From: Histomonas meleagridis
Lineage: Eukaryota > Parabasalia > Tritrichomonadida > Dientamoebidae
DNA length: 64,000 nt
Assembly (NCBI GenBank): GCA_020186115.1
Contig: WSYJ01000160.1
Coordinates: 92,529 to 156,528, forward strand
Reading direction: 5' to 3'
The position numbers and the translations under genes are program-made. The notes under the pieces are model-generated. The model saw only the letters and a list, made by a program, of their open reading frames with translations. It did not search any database and was not told the origin of the DNA. Shown here piece after piece: positions 12,301 through 18,906 of the stretch; position 1 is the stretch's first letter, and each line of letters begins with the position of its first letter.

Positions 12301-12796
12301 TATAACTTCTATTGCTGGTTATATATTAGGATTAGGTGATCGACATTTATGTAATATTATGATGAATAATTTCACATCGAAATTAATTCATATCGATTTC
12401 GGTGATTGTTTCGAAGTAGCAATGAATAGAAATATGTTCCCCGAAAAAGTACCATTTAGATTAACGAGAATTATGCAAAACGCTTTAGAAGTATCGGGGA
12501 TAGAAGGTACTTTAAAGACTTGTTGTGAAAATATTATGAGTCTTTTAAGAGAGAGAAAAACTGAAATTTATGGTTTCCTTGAGGCCTTCGTTTTTGACCC
12601 TTTAATACAATGGGAACAAAAAGATAAAGAATTACCTAGAAAAATTATTGATAGAATTATGGATAAATTAAATGGTGTAGAATACGGTAACGAAAAACCG
12701 TTAAGTGTAGAAGCACAAATCCATAGATTATTGTCGGCGGCAATGGATCCTAAAAATTTATGTTTAATGTATAAAGGATGGTGTCCTTGGTGGTAA
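6377..12796 (+). CDS. TOR: TOR-type PI3K-related Ser/Thr kinase
   Basis: This intronless gene encodes about 2,139 residues, somewhat shorter than animal or yeast TOR (about 2,470-2,550). The first two thirds are HEAT/FAT-type helical repeats. An FRB-like segment starts near residue 1664 ('YWEQW', 'QASRSL', then 'VPGTY'). The kinase domain runs from about 1815 ('KQRPRKM') with 'GLGDRH' near 1984 (catalytic loop) and 'HIDFGD' near 2004 (DFG). A C-terminal FATC domain covers 2108-2139 and ends 'GWCPWW', as in TOR. TOR kinases control growth with nutrient status in TORC1/TORC2. ATG 6377 is preferred because a TCA initiator-like motif lies just upstream; in-frame ATG 6317 and TTG 6311 also exist. 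The 5' kilobase is clearly less AT-rich than the middle. Confidence 0.93.
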   Translation: MGKKRQSQSGEKQISKKSKLEKHIDNVRKYSNDMHSISFRVAANSFKDYVQTTYKHKTTVNMEGNFFKEIFTNISMKSLDNNIFHHLLFLTLIIDLDLGSNIKKAQSIAKETLEIIPTGDKRVFKFLESILVWLEGSLKISLHYILQPLRENIWKWANAQSEEKTLSSLMLTDIFLRKFPSFLSSDYESLRSLLLRHLDSNYPSIQKMTVKLYHSVFRLLNHFAYSTHIRGIIDALSTRLNDRKASFSVSTIDSISKIVTQTPEFGPYLNFKEVPFAALNSTENLRLIPLAYRCSPDLFTSSRINGLYELFNVMVKQNNDMADSVLCTIGELSFLIGNRIQTEFSMKSERLISTIMTKDITKPECIFALLSLINPTNKLLNTFIDKIFNNSTMNSIVINGICLYCCKYEKENVMKEKFLQYLTHKIYSANDTETIINSFNYLTKVPLKNISEPLIIQFSKFLYDEEYKIRKSSSKFLLTQQTNSPILTNILISFISTEHDEKLRLKTLKQIHLIHESMIDSLYPLLYDQQNEIVYYVLHKLCHIQQSILIISNYTIEIIEQLNQSVDLNIRICKSLCIINKYYPQLIIPFSNSISKQLLSFNTQTSDSLLLLSIVIPETSETININLLKDLILKYLRIESTSKIIFSALNLLSISIQILDFKIGLTSIIIRLLELSKGIEDELVLRKLLLIFSQIGAIRKKKFHSLLYQNNETKKPNRRIEFSYDLIKSAESISISIILETLNDNSLSSLHTMAINSLLNIFENLNKYSLDYNKLIISQLKTILTNSDETSSIILYYFAHLISYFGDDVKPLVPKIVENICQQWYKGNKEHFLKIIQQMATLIPKIFSKYIPKVTRLLINSLSILDLNISILVFDTFLRFGKYINSVDYLIIPSILNWLELHLNETNYSNKCLKILKLILINCQNDKYFIEIIKTLNIINKHNKNLWNEIKEIIFVITVHLKDKIFLILPLILQKFELLNDTEYQILIQCYKLGIRTPDKFVHQYLKSPILLPVELDQRTIIFTNNNNKNNEFPNELILKPPNLNGKNIDSIDWIFWFDELVSLTLSKSPLIYIQSCKILAERNFNIRSLLFPLSYSYLIKNNIENYNFFKQFFKIKNIPIKVMRQFLYVIELFEITGDDIKDIEYQDLALISMEIGEYAQSLRYYEYILFNSKSSEVAENLIFLNQNLSLPLSAQGILKCAQDKKLLKYHESLAEDLGFWEEALHSYQKKLKKSPNDNKLREGKMRCLEALMQFKDLYEMSKDEISLFSLSSSWRLNDLNKFKEIMNEINDYNEEKVKYYKIILNIINNNLDDNKCLIEDLQKSFENIIFPLISKDYDRAFNTLCKSSLLYIIEEIIQIKKMKYNNNQINKIKNQWKIKFNELKDSPIQMYDTIKILSLYLTKEELRPYYIKFLKYSSKFGKTQLIDYVLSFLDDNSDEIKYVKTLILYHNKNKDEAINNISDLLERNPNSLQYNKIAGKLYYEKGEYEKALKPLKKLTELNPKDPKVWLQWVSVNSILYEKTKSSNFCEVSFNASIEGLKVESTNNYFPFTLRIISSLFQNNNSNLFPIFIRSYKLIPSDVWLSLLPQIISRIETDNNEMKQIIIDLLLFISKTHKDPVLYSILASYNSENIKRHQRSSEIIKYLMNLFPKFVSDILTFANELIRIASTYWEQWNMIIDQASRSLIKENNLLITKNLITNLYKLTIKKKPETLYEVDFITNYKGLIINGQKLLNEYIKNGNILCFNNSWNYYTKIFRLTRTFISNFNKLYLIDASPSLYKLNNSQLTVPGTYLFGSNLVNIQSINNELPIIKSKQRPRKMSILGSDGKVYSFLIKAHEDTRLDERVMQLFDYISHSISISDIPLNNKLLITTYKVVPLTTKVGLIGWLNNCKTINDLLVQYRKAKRIPLEKEHDIIRIKYPKYEFFSLNEKLEAFKMALNSSNGDDLQKIILMSSADSNDWLDRRLNYSTSLAITSIAGYILGLGDRHLCNIMMNNFTSKLIHIDFGDCFEVAMNRNMFPEKVPFRLTRIMQNALEVSGIEGTLKTCCENIMSLLRERKTEIYGFLEAFVFDPLIQWEQKDKELPRKIIDRIMDKLNGVEYGNEKPLSVEAQIHRLLSAAMDPKNLCLMYKGWCPWW

Positions 12797-12908
12797 AAAA
12801 GACTTTCATTAATAAATATTATGTTAAAGCGTTTTCAAAATAATTTTAACATCAAATTTTTGGCATAAATTTTTTCATTGAAATTGTAATGACATTTAGT
12901 TAAAAAAA

Positions 12909-13760
12909 ATGAAATCTAAAAAACAAAGAAAAATTGATCAAACTTATTTAAGAGAAGCAAATGCAATTAATGTTTTTGATTTCGATGAAGCAAGTGAAGC
13001 TTCGACTATGAGAGAAAATATTTTAAAAAAAGATGATATTAAAAAATTAAAAAAATTTGAAGACCATTTGGAATTTATAACAGAACAAAATTATAACAAT
13101 TATACAACAGAAATCGTAAATGCAAAGGAAGATTATCAAGAAAATGTTTTAACATTTACAAATCTTTGGCAAAATTATTGTAAAATTCTCGTGAAAAAAC
13201 AACGAAATGAAGCTAATGAATTAGAAAATGAATGGAGGCAAGCAAGACAAGAATATTCGGAACTTCTTTTATCTCAAGCTAATACAACAATTTCTTCTGC
13301 ATCAGTTTTAGCACAAGTATGTAACCAACCACAACTTGCCAAGGACATGCAAGATTCAGCTGTACAACTTTTACAAGGACAAAATACACCTGAGTTACAA
13401 CGTATTGATATTGAATTTACAAAACGTTATCAACAAATGACAAAACGACACTTTGCGGAATTTGATCTACTTCATCAACACCTTCGTTGTCTAATAAGGA
13501 ATTTTCAAGTTGATGCAAAAAGTCGAAATAAATCTGCCGAAGCCGATTTACTTTATGATGAAGCATTTAACACTTCATTGGTTGCAGCTGCTGAAGGACT
13601 TAAGAAAATGAGTCCAGAAGTGAAGCGGAAAATAGCAAGCGAAATGTCACCGCGCGGAAAGAAAAAAGAAAATTCAATAAAAATGGAATCGCCAAAGAAA
13701 ATAGTGACAACGCCAAAGACAAAGAGATTAAATAGGAGCTTGTCGCCATTGATGTTTTAA
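12909..13760 (+). CDS. coiled-coil protein, function unknown
   Basis: The 283-residue protein is highly charged. Long helical, heptad-like stretches cover about residues 40-215 ('KKLKKFEDHLEFITEQ', 'ELENEWRQARQEYSELLL'). A basic, Ser/Pro-rich tail follows (about 230-283) with several SP or TP sites that could be phosphorylated. There is no signal peptide or membrane span. The helical core could be a cytoskeletal or BAR-like fold, but I recognise no family. It lies 112 bases after TOR on the same strand with its own ATG. Confidence 0.65.
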   Translation: MKSKKQRKIDQTYLREANAINVFDFDEASEASTMRENILKKDDIKKLKKFEDHLEFITEQNYNNYTTEIVNAKEDYQENVLTFTNLWQNYCKILVKKQRNEANELENEWRQARQEYSELLLSQANTTISSASVLAQVCNQPQLAKDMQDSAVQLLQGQNTPELQRIDIEFTKRYQQMTKRHFAEFDLLHQHLRCLIRNFQVDAKSRNKSAEADLLYDEAFNTSLVAAAEGLKKMSPEVKRKIASEMSPRGKKKENSIKMESPKKIVTTPKTKRLNRSLSPLMF

Positions 13761-13929
13761 TAAACTTTGATTTGTTTTTTATAAAATAAATATTTACAAT
13801 TGTTTTTAATAATTTTGAGAATTTTATTAATAATAATTTATTAAATTATATCAAGATAATGTTTTTGAATAAAAGAACAATAAAAGATTTTTTTAACATT
13901 TGGCAAATTTTACCACAAATGAAGCAAAA

Positions 13930-14205
13930 TATCATATTTATGAAGAAGAACTTAATCCAAACGAAATAGCGAAAATAATTCGAAATGATGAAATAGAAAA
14001 ACTTCAAGAAATATCACCACAAAATAATTTTGATTTTAATCAAACAATTGAACCATCACTTTATGAAAAATGTTCATTTATTCAATATAATGTTACATTA
14101 ATTGATTATGCAGCATTTTTTTCTTCTATTAAATGTAATAAATATATACTTGTGAATAGAGCAAAAGTTTAAAATACAGGTAAATATGCAATTGCAAGTG
14201 AAACT
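13930..14205 (+). pseudogene. fragment of a DUF3447-ankyrin gene
   Basis: The sequence matches the middle of the DUF3447 region of loci A and C ('NPNEIAKIIRNDEIEKL', 'FDFNQTIEPSLYE', 'VTLIDYAAFFSSIK'). Then comes an early TAA after 'AKV', and homology persists at DNA level ('AATACAGGTAAATATGCAATTGCA') before fading near 14205. It has no N-terminal region and no ankyrin repeats. It is a relic between the coiled-coil gene and the 3' end of the LisH-WD40 gene. Confidence 0.8.
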
Positions 14206-14305
14206 TGTAATGTTTTGAAGAGGGAGTATTTTCAACTACAAGTAAATACTAAAAATAATTCATTTAAATTTTTATTAGCTTTTGTTTCTGAATTCGAACA
14301 TTTTC

Positions 14306-15865
14306 TTATTCAAACTTCTTTGCTTCCCAAAGTAAAACAGAGGTATCGTTACCGCACGATGCAAAGCAATGCGCGTGAGATGACCAGACCACGTCAAATA
14401 CTCCGGCATTATGTGCTCCGAGCGTTTCGATGACTTTTCCGTTGGATGCATCCCAACAATATATCTTTCCATCATCGGATCCGCCTATCACAGACTTGTC
14501 GTTTGGGCCAAAGTGAGCCCTTACGAAGTGTCTGGTGGAGTTTTGGTGACCTTTTAATACCATTACATTATCTGGATTTCTTAAATCCCAAATTCTGTTT
14601 GTACTATCTCTGGTTGCTGCCAATATATGAGTAAAAGTTGAGTCCGCTGACAAAGAAGCCACGCTTCCTAAGACAGGTGAAAGTTGTGCAATTGCTAAAT
14701 AACTTCTAACATCCCATAATTGAATTGTTAAATCGTTTCCACCAGATAAGACTGTTCTACCATCTGGATTAAATAGTACAGATGTGACAGCACCTGTATG
14801 ACCTTTTAATGTGATTTCTGGAATTTGAGTAGAAGCATCCCAAACAATAACAGATTGATCATAGCCACCAGAAACAATGTGTTGACGACTATTTTCAATG
14901 TCTACGCTATAGACATCCCCATTGTGACCCGAAAAACTGGCAGCCTCCTTTTTGAGAGAAACCGTCCAAAATTTAACGGTCCCGTCGCTGCTTGCTGATG
15001 CTGCGCAATCTTCTTTAGCTGCAAGAGCCCATACGCGTCCATGATGGCCTTTAAGCTCACCTATCTTCTCCTTGCTAGCAGCACTCCACATCAGAATTGA
15101 CTTATCGGAAGAACCAGATAATAATATATTAGTCCCAGGAACAAAAGTTAAGGCTTTAACATTGGATGTATGATATATGGGAAGTTTAATAGGACGGCCA
15201 CCAGGAATGACAGAGGGTTGGAAATCTGTGATAAGTGATTCTATTGGATCTTTTGGAATAAAATCACCACATTGGAATTTGACAGCTTGTTGAAGAACGT
15301 CAATAAGACGATGTTCTGGTAGTGTTTTTTCGATGTAAGGAGCTGCTCGATTTCCGAGTTCAGTATCAATTTTTTTGAGAATTTCTTGCTTTGAAAGTTC
15401 TACATCTGGTAGTTGTGTTGACTGTGATGGAGATGAAGCTTCAACGAGGAGAGCGCAGAGGTGATCAAAATCGCCTGGTTTATCTTCTTTTGATTGAAAT
15501 TCTTTTAATCTGGTTGCAAGAAATTGAAGAGCTGTTACTGTATCACCTTGAACTAGTAGCTCGTAGAAGCGATGTCTAAGAATGCAATATAATAGAGTAG
15601 GTTTCATACAAAGATCTGTAGTGATTTGGTCAATTTCTTCCCAATTTCCAAGAGTTATTGCATCTCTTAACTTTACTAACTGCTTTCTGCTTAATGTACT
15701 TCTTGCTACTTTATGTCTAACTTCATCTCTTAAATTTAATGCTGAAGCATACAATCCAGAATCTTCTAAATATTGAACTATCATTGATAATACTTCGTTC
15801 TTAATATGAGAATCATCCTTTTGGAGAGCTGCTTCTAAATCTGGACGAGCAAGCTTCAGAGACAT
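14306..15865 (-). CDS. LisH-CTLH-WD40 repeat protein
   Basis: The 519-residue protein has an N-terminal LisH/CTLH region (about residues 22-125), an intermediate helical segment with 'LIDVLQQAVKFQ' (near 205), and seven WD40 repeats from about 230 to the end (for example 'LLSGSSDKSILMW', 'IVSGGYDQSVIVWD', 'VLSGGNDLTIQLWD'). This layout matches SMU1, a spliceosomal B-complex factor, and also WDR26/WDR47-type proteins. SMU1 is the best length match (about 513) but the identity is not secure. The start overlaps a short divergent promoter shared with the WDR83-like gene. Confidence 0.8.
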   Translation of the reverse strand: MSLKLARPDLEAALQKDDSHIKNEVLSMIVQYLEDSGLYASALNLRDEVRHKVARSTLSRKQLVKLRDAITLGNWEEIDQITTDLCMKPTLLYCILRHRFYELLVQGDTVTALQFLATRLKEFQSKEDKPGDFDHLCALLVEASSPSQSTQLPDVELSKQEILKKIDTELGNRAAPYIEKTLPEHRLIDVLQQAVKFQCGDFIPKDPIESLITDFQPSVIPGGRPIKLPIYHTSNVKALTFVPGTNILLSGSSDKSILMWSAASKEKIGELKGHHGRVWALAAKEDCAASASSDGTVKFWTVSLKKEAASFSGHNGDVYSVDIENSRQHIVSGGYDQSVIVWDASTQIPEITLKGHTGAVTSVLFNPDGRTVLSGGNDLTIQLWDVRSYLAIAQLSPVLGSVASLSADSTFTHILAATRDSTNRIWDLRNPDNVMVLKGHQNSTRHFVRAHFGPNDKSVIGGSDDGKIYCWDASNGKVIETLGAHNAGVFDVVWSSHAHCFASCGNDTSVLLWEAKKFE

Positions 15866-15925
15866 TTTTTTGATCTGTTTAGCTAAAAAGTGACAAATTT
15901 TGCAAAATTACCAAATTCCTTACTT
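15866..15925. promoter_or_regulatory. short divergent promoter between two WD40 genes
   Basis: Only 60 bases separate the start codons of the LisH-WD40 gene (minus strand) and the WDR83-like gene (plus strand), so both promoters must sit here or overlap the genes. I see no TATA-like distinction in the AT-rich background. Confidence 0.5.
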
Positions 15926-16825
15926 ATGACCACAGTAGAATTAACACAGAAGTTTGAAGGACATCAAGGCCCAGTAACAACATTACGTTTTAGTAAGGAT
16001 TATCGTTATATTATATCATCAAGTCAAGATTCAACAATTCGTATTTGGTCTTTAGAAAAAGGAAAAGAAATTAATTGCTTTCAAGGACATCTCGATTCTG
16101 TTAACTCATTTGCAATAAACTCTACAGATTCACAAATGTTTAGTGGGAGTTCTGATAATTCTGTTTGTTGGTGGGATGTTCAACGTGGGGAAATGGTTCA
16201 AAAAATTAGAGGACATTCTGAAAGCGTTAATTCCGTATGTTATAATTTAGATTCATCTGTTGTTGTTTCTGGAAGTTTAGACACTACAGCCAAAATTTGG
16301 GATTGCCGATCCAATACCTCACGTCCTGTCCAAGTTCTTAGTGATTCTACCGACTCCATAACATGTGTTTCATGTAGTCGATATGAAATCTTTACTGCTT
16401 CAATTGATGGTAGACTTCGAATATATGACATTCGTAACTGTTGTCTCACCACTGACCATATATGTAACTCGATTGTACATATGGAACTAACATCTGAACA
16501 TCAAGCAATGTTAATCACAACGCTCGAATCACAAATTTTGTTCGTAACTAAGCAGCAAGGACAAGTTCTTTCATCATACGGAGGTCATCTTTGTAGTAGC
16601 TATTACATAAAATCACATTTTGCAAGTCACGAAGCACTTGTCGTGTCTGGTTCCGAAACAGGAGAAGTATTTGCATGGGAACTGACTGAAGGAACAGTCC
16701 AGCAGCGATTTAGTTTCGGCGAGGGACCAATCCTTGACGTGGCAGTGCAAGAGCCTTTAAATTGTATTGTGGCTGGATCTTCGAATGGCGACATTGGAGT
16801 GTTTAGGAAGGCTAAAACTAATTAA
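15926..16825 (+). CDS. WDR83/MORG1-like WD40 protein
   Basis: The 299-residue protein consists almost entirely of seven WD40 repeats, as expected for WDR83/MORG1 (about 315). Diagnostic stretches are 'SGSLDTTAKIWDCRS', 'EIFTASIDGRLRIYDIR' and 'SGSETGEVFAWEL', which parallel WDR83. Relatives scaffold MAPK signalling and associate with the spliceosome. The upstream in-frame GTG at 15890 is not used in my call; the ATG gives the canonical first blade. Confidence 0.8.
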   Translation: MTTVELTQKFEGHQGPVTTLRFSKDYRYIISSSQDSTIRIWSLEKGKEINCFQGHLDSVNSFAINSTDSQMFSGSSDNSVCWWDVQRGEMVQKIRGHSESVNSVCYNLDSSVVVSGSLDTTAKIWDCRSNTSRPVQVLSDSTDSITCVSCSRYEIFTASIDGRLRIYDIRNCCLTTDHICNSIVHMELTSEHQAMLITTLESQILFVTKQQGQVLSSYGGHLCSSYYIKSHFASHEALVVSGSETGEVFAWELTEGTVQQRFSFGEGPILDVAVQEPLNCIVAGSSNGDIGVFRKAKTN

Positions 16826-17308
16826 ATTGTTGTTATTGTTGGTAAATAAAAGGTTTTAAATATGAAAAACCTATTTTTGTTTAAGTATTTCTTTTTACTT
16901 TGTAAAAATTATAGTCAATTGGATTTTATTTGTGATGAGAATCTTCTTGTTAAAAATATTTCGATATATTATAAAATGAGAATTGCTTATCAATTTAGGT
17001 GATGTATGGATTTTGGCTTGTGTATTCATAATTTGAATCACACGTACAATAATATCTTTGAAAAACTATAATACGATCACAAAAGATAAAATGTATAATT
17101 TTTTAGGAAGAATATGTGGGAAATTCTTTGATATTTAAATATCCCTCATTGAACCAAAATCTGTACAATTGAAATTATCGTATCGTAAAAATAATGACCG
17201 CATCGTTTGGGGTGGTGCTAATTTTTTACACTTTTAGGTTTGTAAAGCAATCAAAACAACAGAAATTTTGAATGCGCTCTTAAATTTCTAAATCCGATCA
17301 TTTCACAA
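16826..17308. promoter_or_regulatory. intergenic region with initiator-like elements before the Rab gene
   Basis: The 480-base gap has no coding signal. TCATT (17298-17302) and TCACA (17303-17307) lie directly before ATG 17309 and both fit the trichomonad initiator TCAYW, which in Trichomonas vaginalis positions transcription a few bases upstream of the start codon. That they are used here is inference. Confidence 0.45.
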
Positions 17309-17920
17309 ATGGTAAAGGAATACAACGCTGATTATAGGTTCAAGGTTTGCATAATTGGTGCTGCCGGGTCTGGGAAAACAGCCATGGTAGATCAATATCT
17401 CGATCATGAATTTCATGAACAAACTAAAACAACTGTTGGCGTCGATTATAGACCATGCGTTTTTTCAATCAATGAATATTGTGTTCAGCTTGAACTTTGG
17501 GATACAGCTGGACAAGAAACATATCAATCAATTGCAAAAACATATTTTCGTGGTGCAAAAGGTTGCATTTTAGTTTTTGATATTACCGAACAAAAATCCT
17601 TTGATGAACTTTCCTTTTGGTTAGGCCAGTTCCGTCAGCTTGCAGATCCTAATGCATCAATTATATTGGTTGGAAACAAAGCTGATCTTGAAGATCAAAG
17701 ACAAGTTACAAGGGAAGCTGCTGAAGGATATGCCACATCCAATATGCTTGATTACCTTGAAACATCTGCCGTTTCAGGTCAGAACATTGGAGAAGTTTTT
17801 GATAGAATTGCACATCAATTATTTAATTCCGCAAAAGAAGGAAAAATTACAACTGGTCCAGCTGTAAAAGTCGAGAAGTCACATCATAATCCTGAACATT
17901 ACCAAACTTGCGTCTGCTGA
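17309..17920 (+). CDS. Rab-family small GTPase
   Basis: The 203-residue Rab-like GTPase has P-loop 'GAAGSGKT' (17-24), switch I Thr in 'KTTVGVDY', G3 'WDTAGQE' (64-70), G4 'NKAD' (123-126) and G5 'ETSA' (151-154). The C-terminus 'CVC' is a double-Cys geranylgeranylation signal, so it is membrane-anchored and acts in vesicle traffic. P-loop position 3 is Ala, whereas many Rabs have Asp or Ser there. The subfamily (Rab5/11/21-like) cannot be assigned by eye. Confidence 0.93.
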   Translation: MVKEYNADYRFKVCIIGAAGSGKTAMVDQYLDHEFHEQTKTTVGVDYRPCVFSINEYCVQLELWDTAGQETYQSIAKTYFRGAKGCILVFDITEQKSFDELSFWLGQFRQLADPNASIILVGNKADLEDQRQVTREAAEGYATSNMLDYLETSAVSGQNIGEVFDRIAHQLFNSAKEGKITTGPAVKVEKSHHNPEHYQTCVC

Positions 17921-18044
17921 TTTTCAGTATTGATTAAATAAAAAATTCAGTAAAATTCTGTTTTACTGGGAAAACTGAGGTATTGTTTCAATCAAATTTT
18001 TGATTTTTGAAGTTCCAATTTGTTGTTAAATGTATCTCAATCAA
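17921..18044. other. intergenic gap between convergent genes
   Basis: A short gap between the Rab stop codon and the inferred end of ankyrin locus B. 'AATAAAAAA' just after the Rab stop is a likely poly(A) region. Confidence 0.4.
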
Positions 18045-18152
18045 TTAACTTTCATTGTTTGATTTTTGATTGGCCTGACTAATAAGTAATTTATAGTTTT
18101 CGAAAGTCAAGAAATCTAAGCAACCATTTTCAGATGCATAAATAAATGCTGT

Positions 18153-18235
18153 TTTAAATAATTTAATTAATTTCCAAATATTATTTTGAAACATCAAATG
18201 GTTAAAATAAATTTTATATAATATAATTAAATATC
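18153..18235 (-). other. ankyrin spacer B-a (83 nt), intron-like
   Basis: On the minus strand it starts GATATTTAATTA and ends TTTAAA before ACAGCATTT. It has the shared core TTTATTTTAA and AATAATATTTGGAAATT, and the same 83-nt length as A1 and A2. Confidence 0.55.
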
Positions 18236-18322
18236 TTTAGCATTAATATCAATTCCTTTTTGTTTGAGAAGTAATTCAGATATTTCTATGTGACCTCTTG
18301 AAAATGCCTCAATAAGTGCTGT

Positions 18323-18405
18323 ATAAAATATTTTTAATAATTTCCAAAAACTATTATAAAACTTTAAATGATTAAAATAAATATCATACAAAACAAATAA
18401 ATACC
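18323..18405 (-). other. ankyrin spacer B-b (83 nt), intron-like, GGTATTT start
   Basis: On the minus strand it starts GGTATTTATTTG, preceded by an in-frame TAA that replaces Lys. The length is exactly 83 nt. Confidence 0.5.
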
Positions 18406-18492
18406 TTATGCATTAATATCAATTCCTTCTTGTTCAAGAAGTAATATAACTGATTCTATACTATCATTTGCAGTTGCATAAATAAGTGCTGT

Positions 18493-18575
18493 CCAAAATA
18501 TTTTAAATAATTTCCAAATATTATTTTGAAATATAAAATTCTTAAAATAAATATTAACTAAAACAAATAAATACC
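18493..18575 (-). other. ankyrin spacer B-c (83 nt), intron-like, GGTATTT start
   Basis: On the minus strand it starts GGTATTTATTTG and ends TTTTGG before ACAGCACTT. Removing GTATTT through ACAG (86 nt) would rejoin the ankyrin frame. Confidence 0.55.
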
Positions 18576-18662
18576 TTTTGCATTAATATCAATTCCTTTT
18601 TGTTCAAGAAGCAATTTAACTATTTCTGTATGACCATTCAAAGATGCTCTAATAAGTGCTGT

Positions 18663-18745
18663 GTTAAATAATTTAAATAATTCTTAAATATTATTTTGGA
18701 ATATCGGATTATCGAAATAAATATTAAATAAAACTAATTAATACT
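18663..18745 (-). other. ankyrin spacer B-d (83 nt), intron-like
   Basis: On the minus strand it starts AGTATTAATTAG and ends TTTAAC before ACAGCACTT. The length is exactly 83 nt. Confidence 0.55.
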
Positions 18746-18832
18746 TTTTGCATTAATATCAATTCCTTCTTGTTCAAGAAGTAATTTAACTATTTCTAAA
18801 TGACCTTTATAAGATGCCCACATAAGTGCTGT

Positions 18833-18906
18833 ATAAAATATTCTAAATTATTACCAAATATTATTTTGAAATATCAAATATTTAAAACCAATTTTATACA
18901 AAAATC
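18833..18906 (-). other. ankyrin spacer B-e (74 nt), shortened
   Basis: The 3' half is conserved and a 9-nt shortening lies in the 5' half. It is still 2 mod 3, so it has the same frame effect as the 83-nt form. Confidence 0.45.
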
